A stretch of DNA of 64,000 bases from Hydractinia symbiolongicarpus (lineage: Eukaryota > Cnidaria > Hydrozoa > Anthoathecata > Hydractiniidae), in NCBI RefSeq assembly GCF_029227915.1, contig NC_079877.1:17286851-17350850 (forward strand). The letters are read 5' to 3'. Made by a program: the position numbers and the translations under genes. Positions 1 through 20,865 of this stretch are shown in pieces. Every line of letters begins with the position of its first letter. Position 1 is the first letter of the stretch. A model generated the notes under the pieces. It was not told where the DNA came from and did not search any database. It saw only the letters and a list, made by a program, of their open reading frames with translations.

Positions 1-60
1 AGAAAAACATAAACAAAAAAACGAAAGTGGTTACCCGAGGCTAGCGCATTAGTCGTGTCG

Positions 61-91
<31 letters not shown>

Positions 92-2760
92 ACGTATGCT
101 AGAAAATAGTTTTATCTGCAAGCTAATTTTGAACTATACTTTAACAATATAAATTTTATTTAGTTTCTGTTATCCCTCTATTTGTTCTGTAGATAATTCA
201 AATTTAGAAAATATCGAGTAGCGAAATGTGGAAAATATATATATCATATCAACTTTTTGCTGCTCAATAGCTCCTCAATTTGGGCAAAATCGAAGCATGC
301 ATTCTTATAAATTACTCCTGTCTAATAAAAGAAGATTGCATCTTGAACTGCAATTAATAATACTGGGACTTTTTAATTACAATGGGACAAATAAAAACTG
401 ATTCATATAGGTGTGAATCAGGCATTATAAAAACCATTTTACACGCTGTTGCAAAAAGTGCTTTTTATGTCCAACTTTTATATTTAATATAAAAGTTGTA
501 TTTTAACCTTTTGACGACTACTTGAGCACATTGACACTGGATTACTATTAAAAGGTTACATTTAGTGTAAAAAACACCTTAAACCACCTTGATTTTATCG
601 GTGAGTTTGCCGTAAGCAAGGATCTTTCTTAGCACTAATGCACTGCGAAAGGAACGCAAACATATTTTACAACGATTGCTTAGAAACCTGACTGACCATC
701 AGATAAAAAGCCCGTGGTCGAGTAGTTATAGGGTTCTCTTTATAATCGGGAGGTCCGTGGTTCAGTCCACAACGTAGACTTAGCAAGCGCGAGTGCCACA
801 GCTACGAGTTAACCCATATCATGTGAGGTAAGATGCCGATGTATATCTAATGTATACATCTCAGGATCCACATTAAAAGTGTTTCAAACGTAGAAGTGGC
901 TATCCTGTATAAACATTCGGAAATGGCAAAAATTGTACATTTTTTAAAAAGCACAGGACAGCTGTAAAATTACACTTGAATTTCAACTTGAATTTCAATG
1001 TTTTAATCGCCTATTTTAAATTTTGCTTTACAACTTTCGAAAACAATTCTGACTCTCAAAAACTCATCGAAAATCAATTATAGAAAAGGTCTCAATTTAT
1101 TTCGTCCCACGCTTACCATCAATCAAACAGCAACCGGTAGCCGAAGTGGAGTGGAAGTTATAGAAAAGGAGGGGAAATAAAACTACCAATCAACTGAAAA
1201 GATCAAGACACAAGAACGATATCAGAATCTTGACAATAAAAAAAGCAAAAAGCCACAATGCAGTGTATAAAAAGTTCCATAATAAACAAAAAAAAAAATG
1301 AAAATTTTTTTTACAAAATTAGGAACCCTTAATCACTAAAATTTAAAAAGTAAGAATTTATTTAGAATTGGTCAGTTTATTGCTGCGATTTTAAACCCAA
1401 TGGATATACAATGGACATACGCGGATATTAATTTAATTAACACTCCAAAACTAACACGTTGACGCAAAACATTTTATGCGAAGTACAAATGATGGAGGTA
1501 TTAACTGACGTGGTTTGTTTTTAATCTGCCTTAACTTCAACAAGCGAAAAATATTAAAAAAAAAAAATCAAAATTAAAAGAATAACCGAGTGACAACAAA
1601 GAGAAAGTATATCTAAGATATATATAAACATTTAAAAAGTTGTCCCGGGGCGTCCAATATTCACCGTAAAAATCCTGTGGTCTTACTTTTAACAACATGA
1701 CTTCAAAAACACAATTTAACTAACTTAACAGATTAGATCCTGGAGATAATACGTCAATAGCTATAGCAGAAAAAATGATCACGATGAAAAAAGTAGAGAA
1801 AATTTCTTAGATTTGCCCAGGCCGTCCATGCTTGTTGTTGGGTATCATGTTCAAAAGAACACTTGAAGGTATATTGCTGTCCTTAAATTTAAGTGAAAAT
1901 CATAAAGGTTTTTGGGTCTCGGTAAAAGTTGTTTATACAGAATTTATTATTATGGCTTGTGATTTCAATAATTTTCTTCTTGATTAATTTTTAATTAGTA
2001 AAAAACCCAAACATATTCAAACGTGTGTGAAATTATTGTTCCCCTTAAACACAGCATAAATATATAATATATAAGAATTATAATAAGTATATATTATTAA
2101 TAAAAAGGAGTAATAATCTGTAAAATACGTGCTTCCAATTAGATTGGCGTGCTCATCTCTTTATATATAGTTGTCGTTAAAATCATATATTGTTTAAATT
2201 TAAAATTTAACTTCGTCTATTTATATATTTATAACTTTATACTAAGCCTCGTTTTTAGGGGCTCTTGCCTTCTTTGATGTTGGACAGCGTCGTCAAGTAA
2301 GCCCTAATGGCTTTAATACAAGACAATATACCCTGAAGACAAGGCTTAGACTATATTCTGACATTTAAAAACTAAACATGAACAGAACTGCTTACATACA
2401 TCTGTAACAAGTTATTGCAAAAATGGCGTACAAATTGTTTAAAACATTATTATACGGGAAAATTGTTTAGAGGCAAAAACACTCGTTAAGTGGGATAGGA
2501 ATAATTGGTGCAAATCATTCATATTGCACTAACCAAGGAAAATAGGAAAAAAGAGATTATAAAACGATTTATATATCGTCGAGGAATTTAAAAACTGGTA
2601 GTGTATGTGATTGAAAACGCGAATGGAAACGCAATTATCCATTAAAACGTCCGTTACTTTAAATAAATTCGTCCGCATATGTAAAAAAACATTCAAAAAC
2701 AGTAAGTTATTTTTTTACACCTATAAAAAGCAGTACGCTATCATTTAGAATAATACGCGA
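1..2760. other. Intergenic sequence, no gene seen
   Basis: AT-rich sequence downstream of the TMEM145-like gene. I see no coding exon on either strand. It contains a 21-base C run at 61-81 followed by an A run, and a tRNA-like SINE head near 710. The rest is simple AT-rich sequence with short A and T tracts. Part of it may be the 3' UTR of the minus-strand gene, but no polyadenylation site could be fixed. Confidence 0.6.
710..775 (+). repeat. tRNA-derived SINE head or tRNA pseudogene
   Basis: A box-A-like block (TGGTCGAGTAGTTATAGGG, 715-733) is followed about 26 bases later by a box-B-like block (GGTTCAGTCCAC, 759-770; the RNA polymerase III consensus is GGTTCRANNCC). The order and spacing are those of a tRNA gene or a tRNA-derived SINE. 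The acceptor stem does not close convincingly and non-tRNA sequence follows, so a SINE head or tRNA pseudogene is more likely than a working tRNA. Confidence 0.45.
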
Positions 2761-13363
<10,603 letters not shown>

Positions 13364-16300
13364 CTAGAATTAACCCAAGAACATACCAAAATGGTAAAAA
13401 TAGCAATTTCTTGTTAGAGTGAGTCCTACTTTAAAAAGGAAATTTTTGACATAACTGGAAGCTTTTAAACATATAAACAGATAACAGTCTACTAAAACAA
13501 AATATATTCAAAGTTACAATGAAAAAAGTAAGCAGATGCGTCCATTTGTGCACCTCTATATCAGCAACATTTTAATTTTTAATTATAATAAAAGGAACAT
13601 AGGAATATATGAATTAAATTTCAATTAAAGAATCTTTCCTTTAATACTTGTCACCACCTACAAATTATACACATACAAGATTGTATTATATTATCACGAC
13701 CAGTGAAAACAGCAAGGGAAAAAATGCAACAACGAATGTCATAAACAATTTTAGACTTTATTTCAAAATTAAAGAAATAAAGAGTGACAGGATGCGAACA
13801 ATAACATGAATACAGCTACACTCTTTTCTCATGACTACATTGAAAAACATGTTTTGTAACAGAATGTTGAATTCAATATAATGTTAATGTTTGAAAATGC
13901 TAAATATATATGCACAATTTGGTGAAATGCTATCTGGTTTATCAATAATGAGAAGTTAGGAGACGGTACAAGATTAATGAATAGTTAGAAATCTGGTTTA
14001 ACTAGTAAACTTTTGTAAGATTCAGTAGCATGAAATTGATAGCATCAATTTTCTGTGCACGGTTTTTCATGCATGTTGAACTAAGTATTGCTGCATGCCA
14101 GGTGCGCACGCACGAGTGTGTACCTAATTTTAGAAGGCCTTAAAAGGATCCTGAGGTATAAAATGACGTTGGACTTATATTATAGAGCTTAAAAAGTTAG
14201 TTAATTGTATCATTGTATACCTTGGGTTCCCTTTAATGTAACTTCTTTTAATAAAGCCATATTGCATTGCTGATGTTTAAAGCTTACCCGGCAACTCCCA
14301 AAATAAGCTAACATCAAAATGTTCATAATAAGTATTTTTCCCCACCTCTGTCACTGTAATTTTTCTGTTTATGCTTGAGTAGTAATAATGTTTAAAAAAG
14401 AATCTCAAAAATAATTACAAAAAAATAAATAAAAAACAGAAAAAACTATAAATTTAAAAAAAAGGTCCTCTCTTTTTCATTTTCCTTTTCTAAAATGGCA
14501 GATAATAACTTATCTTTACCATAAATATTATTTAAAAAAGTTGAATGATCAGGAAGTTATTAAAATAGTAAGTTACTTAGAGAAAGAATTGCTTTAGATA
14601 GGATGCAGTTAGATTTTGGTCCAGGGTGTGGCACTACAGATACAATATGTTTACTCAGACAGCTTCAGAAGAGAAAGAGGAAGAATCCCTATTTCTTATG
14701 GGAAATATTCAATCGGTTAGCGGGGAAATATTTCAGCATGCTATAATTTTAACTTTCTGCTTATATGGCATGGGCGAGAAAACTTTTCCTTGAGTGAGAA
14801 AATACCATGTGATAATTTCTATTGTTTATCGTGATAAGAATCTATTGTTTATTTTTGAAAATTATGCCGAATCGACATAAATTTATCTCGCCTACCGAGG
14901 AAACTTCTGTTCATATGGCAAAATGCATTACCCGCTTACAGAGATCTCGATCATGCGCACCCGAGATCTCGGTAGGCGGGTAAATGTTTTTTCTTATCTG
15001 AACGCAACTAAATTTTGTTAAGAGTTTGTTAACAACCCAAGATCTCGACTTGATATCATGCTGAAACATTTACCCGGTTCCCGAGGAAATATTTCCCATA
15101 TGAACAGCCCCTAAAATAGACACATATGGGTGGAACAGAAACACTGCGTTACTATGCGCTGTTTCCGACGTTCTGCGATAAGTCGGGAATGAAGTTTCTT
15201 TTCGGAAAGGCTCGGTCTTTGGTCGCGTGGAAAGAATCGCAAACTTTAACTGTCATTAATAATAATTGATGCAATTTTCGTTTTTTGTACCTCACCGGCG
15301 CAAATAATCAAGAAAATGTTGGCGTGAAGAAGAACAGAGGGACATCGACAACTGTAAAGTGACTAGCTTCATGGTTTTTTTTCTTGGAAAATACGCACAA
15401 AAGATGTAATCCACATTTGGCCGTGGATACCGAGAAAGTTTTTAATCCAGTTGCTGGTCACAAGTCGGTCAATGTCAAGTGCAAAGATCTGTGATGAATA
15501 TGAAATATGTTTTATAAAATATGTCATGCGATGTACCATTACACCAATATAAGGAATATAACAAGTTACTCCAATACTGTTGTTTTTTCTGTTCTAATAT
15601 ATTGTTAGGAAGATGTGAAAAATAACAAAAAAATATTTAAAAAAATGATTAATAAAAGACACCATCGGCTAAAAAATAAACAATCGCTGCACAGAAATTA
15701 ACAACTAGCTAATCAAAGAACTATTAGAACGCCTTAAAAGTTTTTAAGTTTTATACAAAAACATGAACATCTTTCTTTTCAAAGTAACACAATAAATGTC
15801 ATCGCTAACCCTTTTTTAAGGTCTGTAAATCAATCCGCCCCTCCCCAACTTTTGATGGCTTTTCTACACTGCATTAAACTTAATACACTTATACCTGAAG
15901 GAAATTACCGTTTTCAAAAATTAATTTTGGCGAATTTTGGCAAGATTTTGCCAATTTGGGGAAAATTAATTACCACAATAATTATTGGTAACTTTGTAAT
16001 TCGCGAAAATTAAATCCCGCAAAATTTGGATTCTTTTCACTAATTTTTAAATCACACATAGGAGTAGTGTGATATGTTGGTTTACCCTTTCGTCGCGGCG
16101 GCGGCAGTTTTCAGGAAAGTTTCATCACACCGGATTCGAGTTGTTTTGTTTTGCGCATGCCACTGTATCTGAAATAGTGCTATATTATTAAACAGGGTTA
16201 AAATAGACATTTATTTCACAAATAGTTTCTTATTTACTATATCAAAAATCGTCAAATTGTCAACTTTTGGTAGAATTATGGATATAAAAACAACTATTAC

Positions 16301-16487
16301 ATAACTGTACAAATTAAATTTGCAAAGATTAGTTTTCTTTCAAAATTTTTATCACTCCCGTTTGTTTTGGTAACAACTGTCGTTTAGATTTCCCTGGCCA
16401 GGTTACAAAAAAGAATGAAGTTGGCGTGTTTGTTTTGTGTTCTCTTTCTGTAAAAACTATAGCTAGCTATAATAATAACTATAGCTA
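13364..16487. other. Upstream region of the TMEM145-like gene; first exon not located
   Basis: The missing signal-peptide exon and promoter of the minus-strand gene should be here or a little beyond. The best ATG seen (near 15370 on the minus strand, followed by a GTGAGG donor) ends in the wrong phase for the 13289-13363 exon, so I do not call it. The stretch also holds a foldback element at 14697-15100 and AT-rich sequence. Confidence 0.4.
14697..15100. mobile_element. Foldback (MITE-like) element with imperfect ~48-bp inverted ends
   Basis: The left end starts TATGGGAAATATTCAATCGG and runs to TTTCAGCATGCTAT. The right end, read in reverse complement, starts TATGGGAAATATTTCC and runs to TTTCAGCATGATAT. 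Internal palindromic blocks such as GAGATCTCG add to the foldback character. No coding capacity. The flanks gave no clear target duplication. Confidence 0.65.
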
Positions 16488-16691
16488 CAATCCCGGTCAA
16501 AAATAATGGCAGTAAACTCTTTTTTCATATGTAGCAAGAGCAAGATAAGTACAAAGCCCCCTTTCCCCCAGTATCAATGTTCAAAAGTTGTGCTAACACG
16601 TTTCCAAACATTGATAATGGGGGAGAGGGGGTAGGAAAGAATTATACTGCACTTTTTGTAGCTTACTGCCAATATATTTTGACCGGGATTG
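16488..16691. mobile_element. 204-bp foldback element (MITE-like)
   Basis: The ends CAATCCCGGTCAAAA (left) and the same sequence in reverse complement (right) continue inward as GGCAGTAAACT / GGCAGTAAGCTAC. The interior also folds: CCCCCAGTATCAATGTT opposite AACATTGATAATGGGGG. Nearly the whole unit is therefore a hairpin. It cannot encode a protein, so it would be a non-autonomous DNA transposon. Confidence 0.75.
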
Positions 16692-17219
16692 TCTCTGAAA
16701 TTTTTGACTTAATTTTTAAATTAATTCTAAAGGTGGATACTATATATATGTTTTGAAGTATGTACCAGCATTGTTTCTTTTGTGCCATGCTAAAATTGAA
16801 AAAAATAGAAATTCTAAAACAATAGATGACGAGGCAAATGGGGCAGTTTTCAATAATTGCGAGACATTATGATATTCTGTGTAAAATTGTAGTTTATTAA
16901 TTTTGACGCACTTGTGCCAAAGATTAATTTGCACGCAAAATTTAGTACAGAAGCAACACACAAAATGTTTTGGGTGAAAAGTACTACGCGCAAAAAAACA
17001 TATATATGCCTTTTCAAGAAAGAAATGTATATTTCGTCAAAAATTTAAAAAATTAGTACCAATAAGGTAGTACTTAGCTCTGTAAAGGAAGATCAAACTG
17101 AAAGAGACCTTGTTTATGTTTGTTTTACATGTAAGGTTGGCACTTGTGCAAAAGCACAAAGGTCCAGAACAAAATATTAAGTTTTTAAAGATATTAAGCT
17201 GTAAATTATATGTGTCACA

Positions 17220-17419
17220 GTGCGTCACTAAAGCATCACTCAGTTTTTTGCATGTGTTTAACTGTTAAGTGTATGCAACATATGCGTCACAACATTTTTT
17301 TTAAAGATACATATACTATTTTTTTATAAATTTTGATGTGACGCATGTGACGCATTAAATTCTTTCACAGCATATTACTATATAGCTGGTGACGCATATG
17401 TGACACACTTGTGACGCAT
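17220..17419. repeat. Cluster of GTGACGCAT motifs in both orientations
   Basis: The 9-mer or a one-base variant occurs at 17220-17228 (reverse, variant), 17282-17290 (reverse), 17338-17346 and 17347-17355 (abutting), 17389-17397 and 17411-17419, with a weaker GTGACACAC at 17400. Between copies the sequence is plain AT-rich. It lies just outside the left side of the Polinton remnant. The core TGACG resembles a bZIP half-site, but function is unknown. Confidence 0.8.
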
Positions 17420-17456
17420 GGAATATAAGAACTTTTAAATACGAACATAGTTTTTA

Positions 17457-17504
17457 TATATTATACATTATAGATAACCATATATTATACATTATAGATA
17501 AGAT
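17457..17504. repeat. Two tandem copies of a 24-bp unit
   Basis: TATATTATACATTATAGATA occurs at 17457 and 17481, then the copies diverge. It lies at the left side of the Polinton remnant. Confidence 0.85.
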
Positions 17505-18117
17505 AGCCTTGGGTAACCAGGGTGCCAAAACAGTGCGGACAAGGTTCTAAGTCTTTCATCGATTCCTTTGGGATTTCTTCAATGAATTTGAATTCTCGCA
17601 CCCTCGAAATCATTATATCTGTTTCGCGTTGGTCTCTCTGGTTATATTTTTCAACATGTGTAATTGAACCTTTGCTTGCAGACAAAATTGGCACAGAATT
17701 GACACTGCCTATAACCATATCAGTGGCAAACTAGTTTTTAGGTCTTGGCAGGTATTTTTTACTTTATTTTATACGTTATTTTAGGCTAGGATGAGAGCTT
17801 ATTTGTTGTGTTGAATATTATTTGATTTCCCTTTCGTTTTCTTCAAATTTTGGCGCCTAATTTTGCTTATCATTTCACTGGATTCGTTACAGAACAGCCT
17901 CGGTATTTTGTTTCATGTTACATTTGGGAAAAATTTAGCTCCACTTTTAGTTTTGGCGCACACTGCAAATCATACCAAGGTGCTGGAGCAGTCCGTGACT
18001 GTGTTTGACATAAAAGATTGTGAAGCATCAAAACTATCGCCTAGTGGCTCAGCAGAAGATATCGCAGTTTATGGAAAATAGTGTGTCTATAAAAACTCTC
18101 AATGTTTCTAACAATAA
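17505..18117. other. Left part of Polinton remnant; only unconvincing ORFs
   Basis: Short open frames exist on both strands: minus 17485-17718 (77 codons, with a CPHC pair), plus 17522-17734 and plus 17863-18081. I recognise none of them and cannot choose between strands. The minus frame has a plausible charged composition and one CxxC, but no family match I can name. A decayed further gene is possible. Confidence 0.25.
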
Positions 18118-18489
18118 ATGAGCGACGACAAACAGCAAGAACCAAAGCATGTTATTACGAAGAAAAATGAAGGTGGAGTTGCTGCTGGTAAGAAACTTGC
18201 AGAATGGAACTGTAAGAATAAGGAAAACCAGCACAAGAACAAGGGTGAAAATGGTCAAGTACCTGAGGGTAGTACTTCAGCAAGTACATCAGCAAGTACC
18301 TCACCAAGTTCTAGTACCGTATTAGGAGCAACAGCAGTAACGGTTGGTATTGTGATAGTAGGCGTTGGTATTTGGTACAAATTTTTTAAACAACAAAAAC
18401 CAAAACAACAAAAACAACAGCCTGGCAAATCATCAGAGCAGCCGCCTCCTGTTGAAAAAAGTTCGTACTTAAAAAACAGGCATTTTTAA
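18118..18489 (+). CDS. Small Ser/Thr-rich single-pass membrane protein, Polinton-associated, unknown function
   Basis: 123-residue open frame from ATG with a matching stop. The N-terminal third is charged (Lys, Gln, Glu, Asn), with AAGKKLAEWN near residue 25. A low-complexity linker of repeated STSAS follows (about residues 55-70). Then comes one clear hydrophobic helix (VLGATAVTVGIVIVGVGIW, about residues 73-92) and a basic Gln/Lys/Pro tail. The layout suggests a type II or tail-region membrane protein. It is intact although its neighbours are broken. It is upstream of the second small gene and the integrase on the same strand, as accessory Polinton genes often are. I cannot assign a function. 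Confidence 0.55.
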   Translation: MSDDKQQEPKHVITKKNEGGVAAGKKLAEWNCKNKENQHKNKGENGQVPEGSTSASTSASTSPSSSTVLGATAVTVGIVIVGVGIWYKFFKQQKPKQQKQQPGKSSEQPPPVEKSSYLKNRHF

Positions 18490-18552
18490 AATGCGTTAAC
18501 CATATAATAAACGGCTTCAAATATAACACCCTATGAAAAAAAAATAATTGAT

Positions 18553-19035
18553 ATGTTATACGAAACTTTGGTAGATCTTGCATTTACCTTCAGGTATGCA
18601 TTGGCAGGTAAGAAATTTTTAGGAATTACACGATCCTCTGCAAAAATGGATATGAACGATGTATTTAAAATGACTGGATACTTCGCAGCAGGACGCGCAA
18701 GTCGAGAAATGGCAGTAAAAAAAGGATGGATCCCGGCAACCATTGTTTCAAAAAATAAATATTTAATAAATATGGCAACTATCGGCGTTCTTGTAGCTGA
18801 TGCAGCAATCAAAGCATTAGCATTTAGCGGAAGTAATTTTTTATTTAGTAAACTCTCGGGGCATGGTGAGGAGGAACGATAAAAAGACGATAAGTCTATA
18901 GAGCAACTACAAGCTGCGCAAGCACAGTGGGTGCGCGATAGACAATCAAAAATCGACTGGTATAATCATTAAAGAAAGCTGAAGAGGCAAGCCGGTGAGG
19001 ATTTGAAAGAAATTGACAGGAGTATGCAAGAATAC
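18553..19035 (+). pseudogene. Polinton small conserved gene, broken by in-frame stops
   Basis: The ATG at 18553 opens 109 codons (start MLYETLVDLAF; internal FKMTGYFAAGRASREMAVKK and a hydrophobic stretch near residues 75-95) to a TAA after GHGEEER. The same frame continues past that stop with coding character (SIEQLQAAQAQWVRDRQSKI), a second TAA, then LKEIDRSMQEY and a third stop near 19036. The related downstream text (ending PKLSD.Y..S..Q.N) continues in another frame to about 19110. I read this as one former gene of about 200 codons with at least three nonsense changes and a frameshift. Read-through would be an alternative but is not needed. It resembles small conserved Polinton ORFs upstream of the integrase. 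Function unknown. Confidence 0.55.
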
Positions 19036-19147
19036 TAATTGCTACAATCGATAAAACTCCCAAACTGTCTGATTGTTATGCACTTTCTGAAGAACAAAAG
19101 AATTGTGAACTTATGTTCAAAAATTTTTTGACGTGTAATAAAGCAAC

Positions 19148-19393
19148 ATGCCAAAGCAACATATCGCAGAAGAAGATGCAGAAAAACTAAGTAGCATTTA
19201 CTATCACCCTGAACATCTTTGGAGTGGAAGGAAAGCCATCAAACTACTGGTTGAGGAGAGTGGACTATCCAAAAAGCAAGTCGTACATTGGTTGTCTCGC
19301 CAGCACAAGCAAGAATACTACATTGCTACGCTCGATAGGGCTCCAAAGCTTTCAGATTTCTACGAGCCCTCCCAACAGCAACAGAATTGTTAA
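19148..19393 (+). pseudogene. Duplicated integrase N-terminus fused to a second copy of the upstream gene's C-terminus
   Basis: 81 codons from ATG. Residues 8-52 (KLSSIYYHPEHLWSGRKA and VVHWLSRQ) match the start of the integrase at 19474 (KLSSIYYNPQHLWVGRKA, VVHWLSGQ), 332 bases downstream. Residues 54-81 (QEYYIATLDRAPKLSDFY...QNC) match the tail of the preceding small gene at 19020-19110. The frame therefore spans one extra copy of the junction between the small gene and the integrase. This copy keeps an ATG, while the full-length integrase downstream has lost one. It has no catalytic core and is presumably a by-product of tandem duplication. Confidence 0.7.
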
Positions 19394-19473
19394 CTTGTCT
19401 TCATTGTAGGGTCCCTAGCTTTTCTATGGCTTGCTGCGTATAAAATTGTAAGCGTTAGCAAAAAACATACGAC

Positions 19474-20449
19474 TTGACATATAACAAACATATTCTCACA
19501 GAAATAGAGGCAGATAAATTGAGTAGTATTTACTACAACCCACAACATCTTTGGGTTGGACGAAAAGCCATACTGGGCGAGGAGAGTAAATTACCAGGTA
19601 AAAGAGTTGTACATTGGTTATCCGGCCAGCTCCTCTGGCTTCGACACATTCGGGGCCCAGAAAAGATTGATTATCCTTATTTTAGCATTACAAAACCAAA
19701 TGAAATACATCAATTTGATCTACTGTATATGCCCCATGACAAGCTATATAGAAACACATACAGGTATATCCTGACAGGCATCGATGTAGCTTCATGTTAC
19801 AAGGTTGCAAGACCTTTGCATACGAAAAAATCCAGCGAGTTCGCATAGATGAGCAAGGATATATATAAAGCAGGACCTTTAAGCTATCCTAGAATTTTTC
19901 AATGTTATAACGGCTCAGAATTTAAATCAGATGTGACAAAGCTGCTAGAAGCAAAATTTCTAGGGCTACAACAAAATATCATCACACATTTACAGCCTTT
20001 GTAGAATCCTATAACAAGATCCTTGGGGAAAGACTTTTCAAGCCTCAAGATGCGCAAGAGTTGGTCACTGAGGACCCAAGTAGCATATGGGTGAAACCAC
20101 TCTACCCTACAGTGAAGAATCTCAACTATACCAAGACTGTAATGATCGGCATGAAATCTTCTAAAGCTATCAAGTTGGAAGATGTACCACTTGTGAAAAG
20201 TGAAGAGTATCCTGATGAAAAACCTTTGCCTGAAGATGGTTTGTATTTGTATTTGTTGCAACCTGAAGTAGAGCATGGAGATCAGAAAAGACATGCGACT
20301 GATGCCTGGTGGATCACATTGTGGCAGAACCAAACAGTTGTGTCTTGTATTATTTGAAAGACGGACCTGAGCGTAGTTTCATTGCAGAAGAATTAATGCT
20401 GGTTCCAGAAGATGTTGCAATACCTCTAGAGCATATCATAAAGTGGTAA
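19474..20449 (+). pseudogene. Polinton RVE-type integrase, broken
   Basis: Integrase of the retroviral/Polinton DDE superfamily, which would join element ends to host DNA. The N-terminal helical domain (KLSSIYYNPQHLW) precedes the catalytic core: first Asp in NEIHQFDLLYMPHDKLYRNT, then ILTGIDVASCYKVARPL. A stop at 19846-19848 interrupts it. The second catalytic Asp is replaced by Tyr (FQCYNGSEFK; family pattern D-N-G-S-E-F). A frameshift follows before the catalytic Glu (FVESYNK), and another near 20310 precedes a chromodomain-like tail (SFIAEELMLVPEDV, HIIKW) ending at TAA 20449. No ATG opens this copy; the upstream partial duplicate has one. At least three lesions plus a missing metal ligand make it inactive. 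Confidence 0.85.
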
Positions 20450-20525
20450 ATTTTATTTTTTTTGTGACTTGCAAAGAGTCACAAAATTCAAATAACTTAG
20501 TAGCTTTGATAAGCTACAAAAATCC

Positions 20526-20801
20526 TTACAAGGAAACTAGTCGCAAATAATCAAATGGATGCAAGGTATAGAACAGGTATCCATACACGATTCCTTTAAT
20601 ACCATTGGGCTCGTTATCGAGGTTGATGTCAACCAGTAGGCTATCTATGACTTTAATAACATTTACATTTGGGTCGTTATCATTAAGGTTGATTTCAACC
20701 AGCAAACTTCTGAACCGGTCATAGCCGAGATTTTTCTTTGTCCTCAAATGTTCTGGAACATATTGGAGCGCTTCGGTTAGGATTCCACTTATCTTTTCCA
20801 A
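20526..20801 (-). CDS. Hypothetical protein next to the Polinton polymerase
   Basis: 91 codons from ATG; the frame is open a little further upstream (NQQLKLSDLSDLEKISG), so the original start may have been 5' of this ATG. It contains an internal repeat, SLLVEINLNDNDPN followed by SLLVDINLDNEPN, about 22 residues apart. I recognise no family. It follows the polymerase remnant on the same strand, within 70 bases of its last frame, and lies tail-to-tail with the integrase. It could be an accessory Polinton gene or the detached end of something longer. Confidence 0.35.
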   Translation of the reverse strand: MEKISGILTEALQYVPEHLRTKKNLGYDRFRSLLVEINLNDNDPNVNVIKVIDSLLVDINLDNEPNGIKGIVYGYLFYTLHPFDYLRLVSL

Positions 20802-20865
20802 ATCAGATAAATCTGATAACTTTAGTTGTTGATTTTTTATAACCTCATAAAACAGCCGTCTTTGT

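Noticed and set aside
61-92. Telomere-like C run
   Set aside because: A simple homopolymer C then A; no telomeric hexamer repeat.
15296-15372. First exon of the TMEM145-like gene (ATG near 15370, donor GTGAGG)
   Set aside because: The splice phase does not match the next exon and the peptide is a poor signal sequence.
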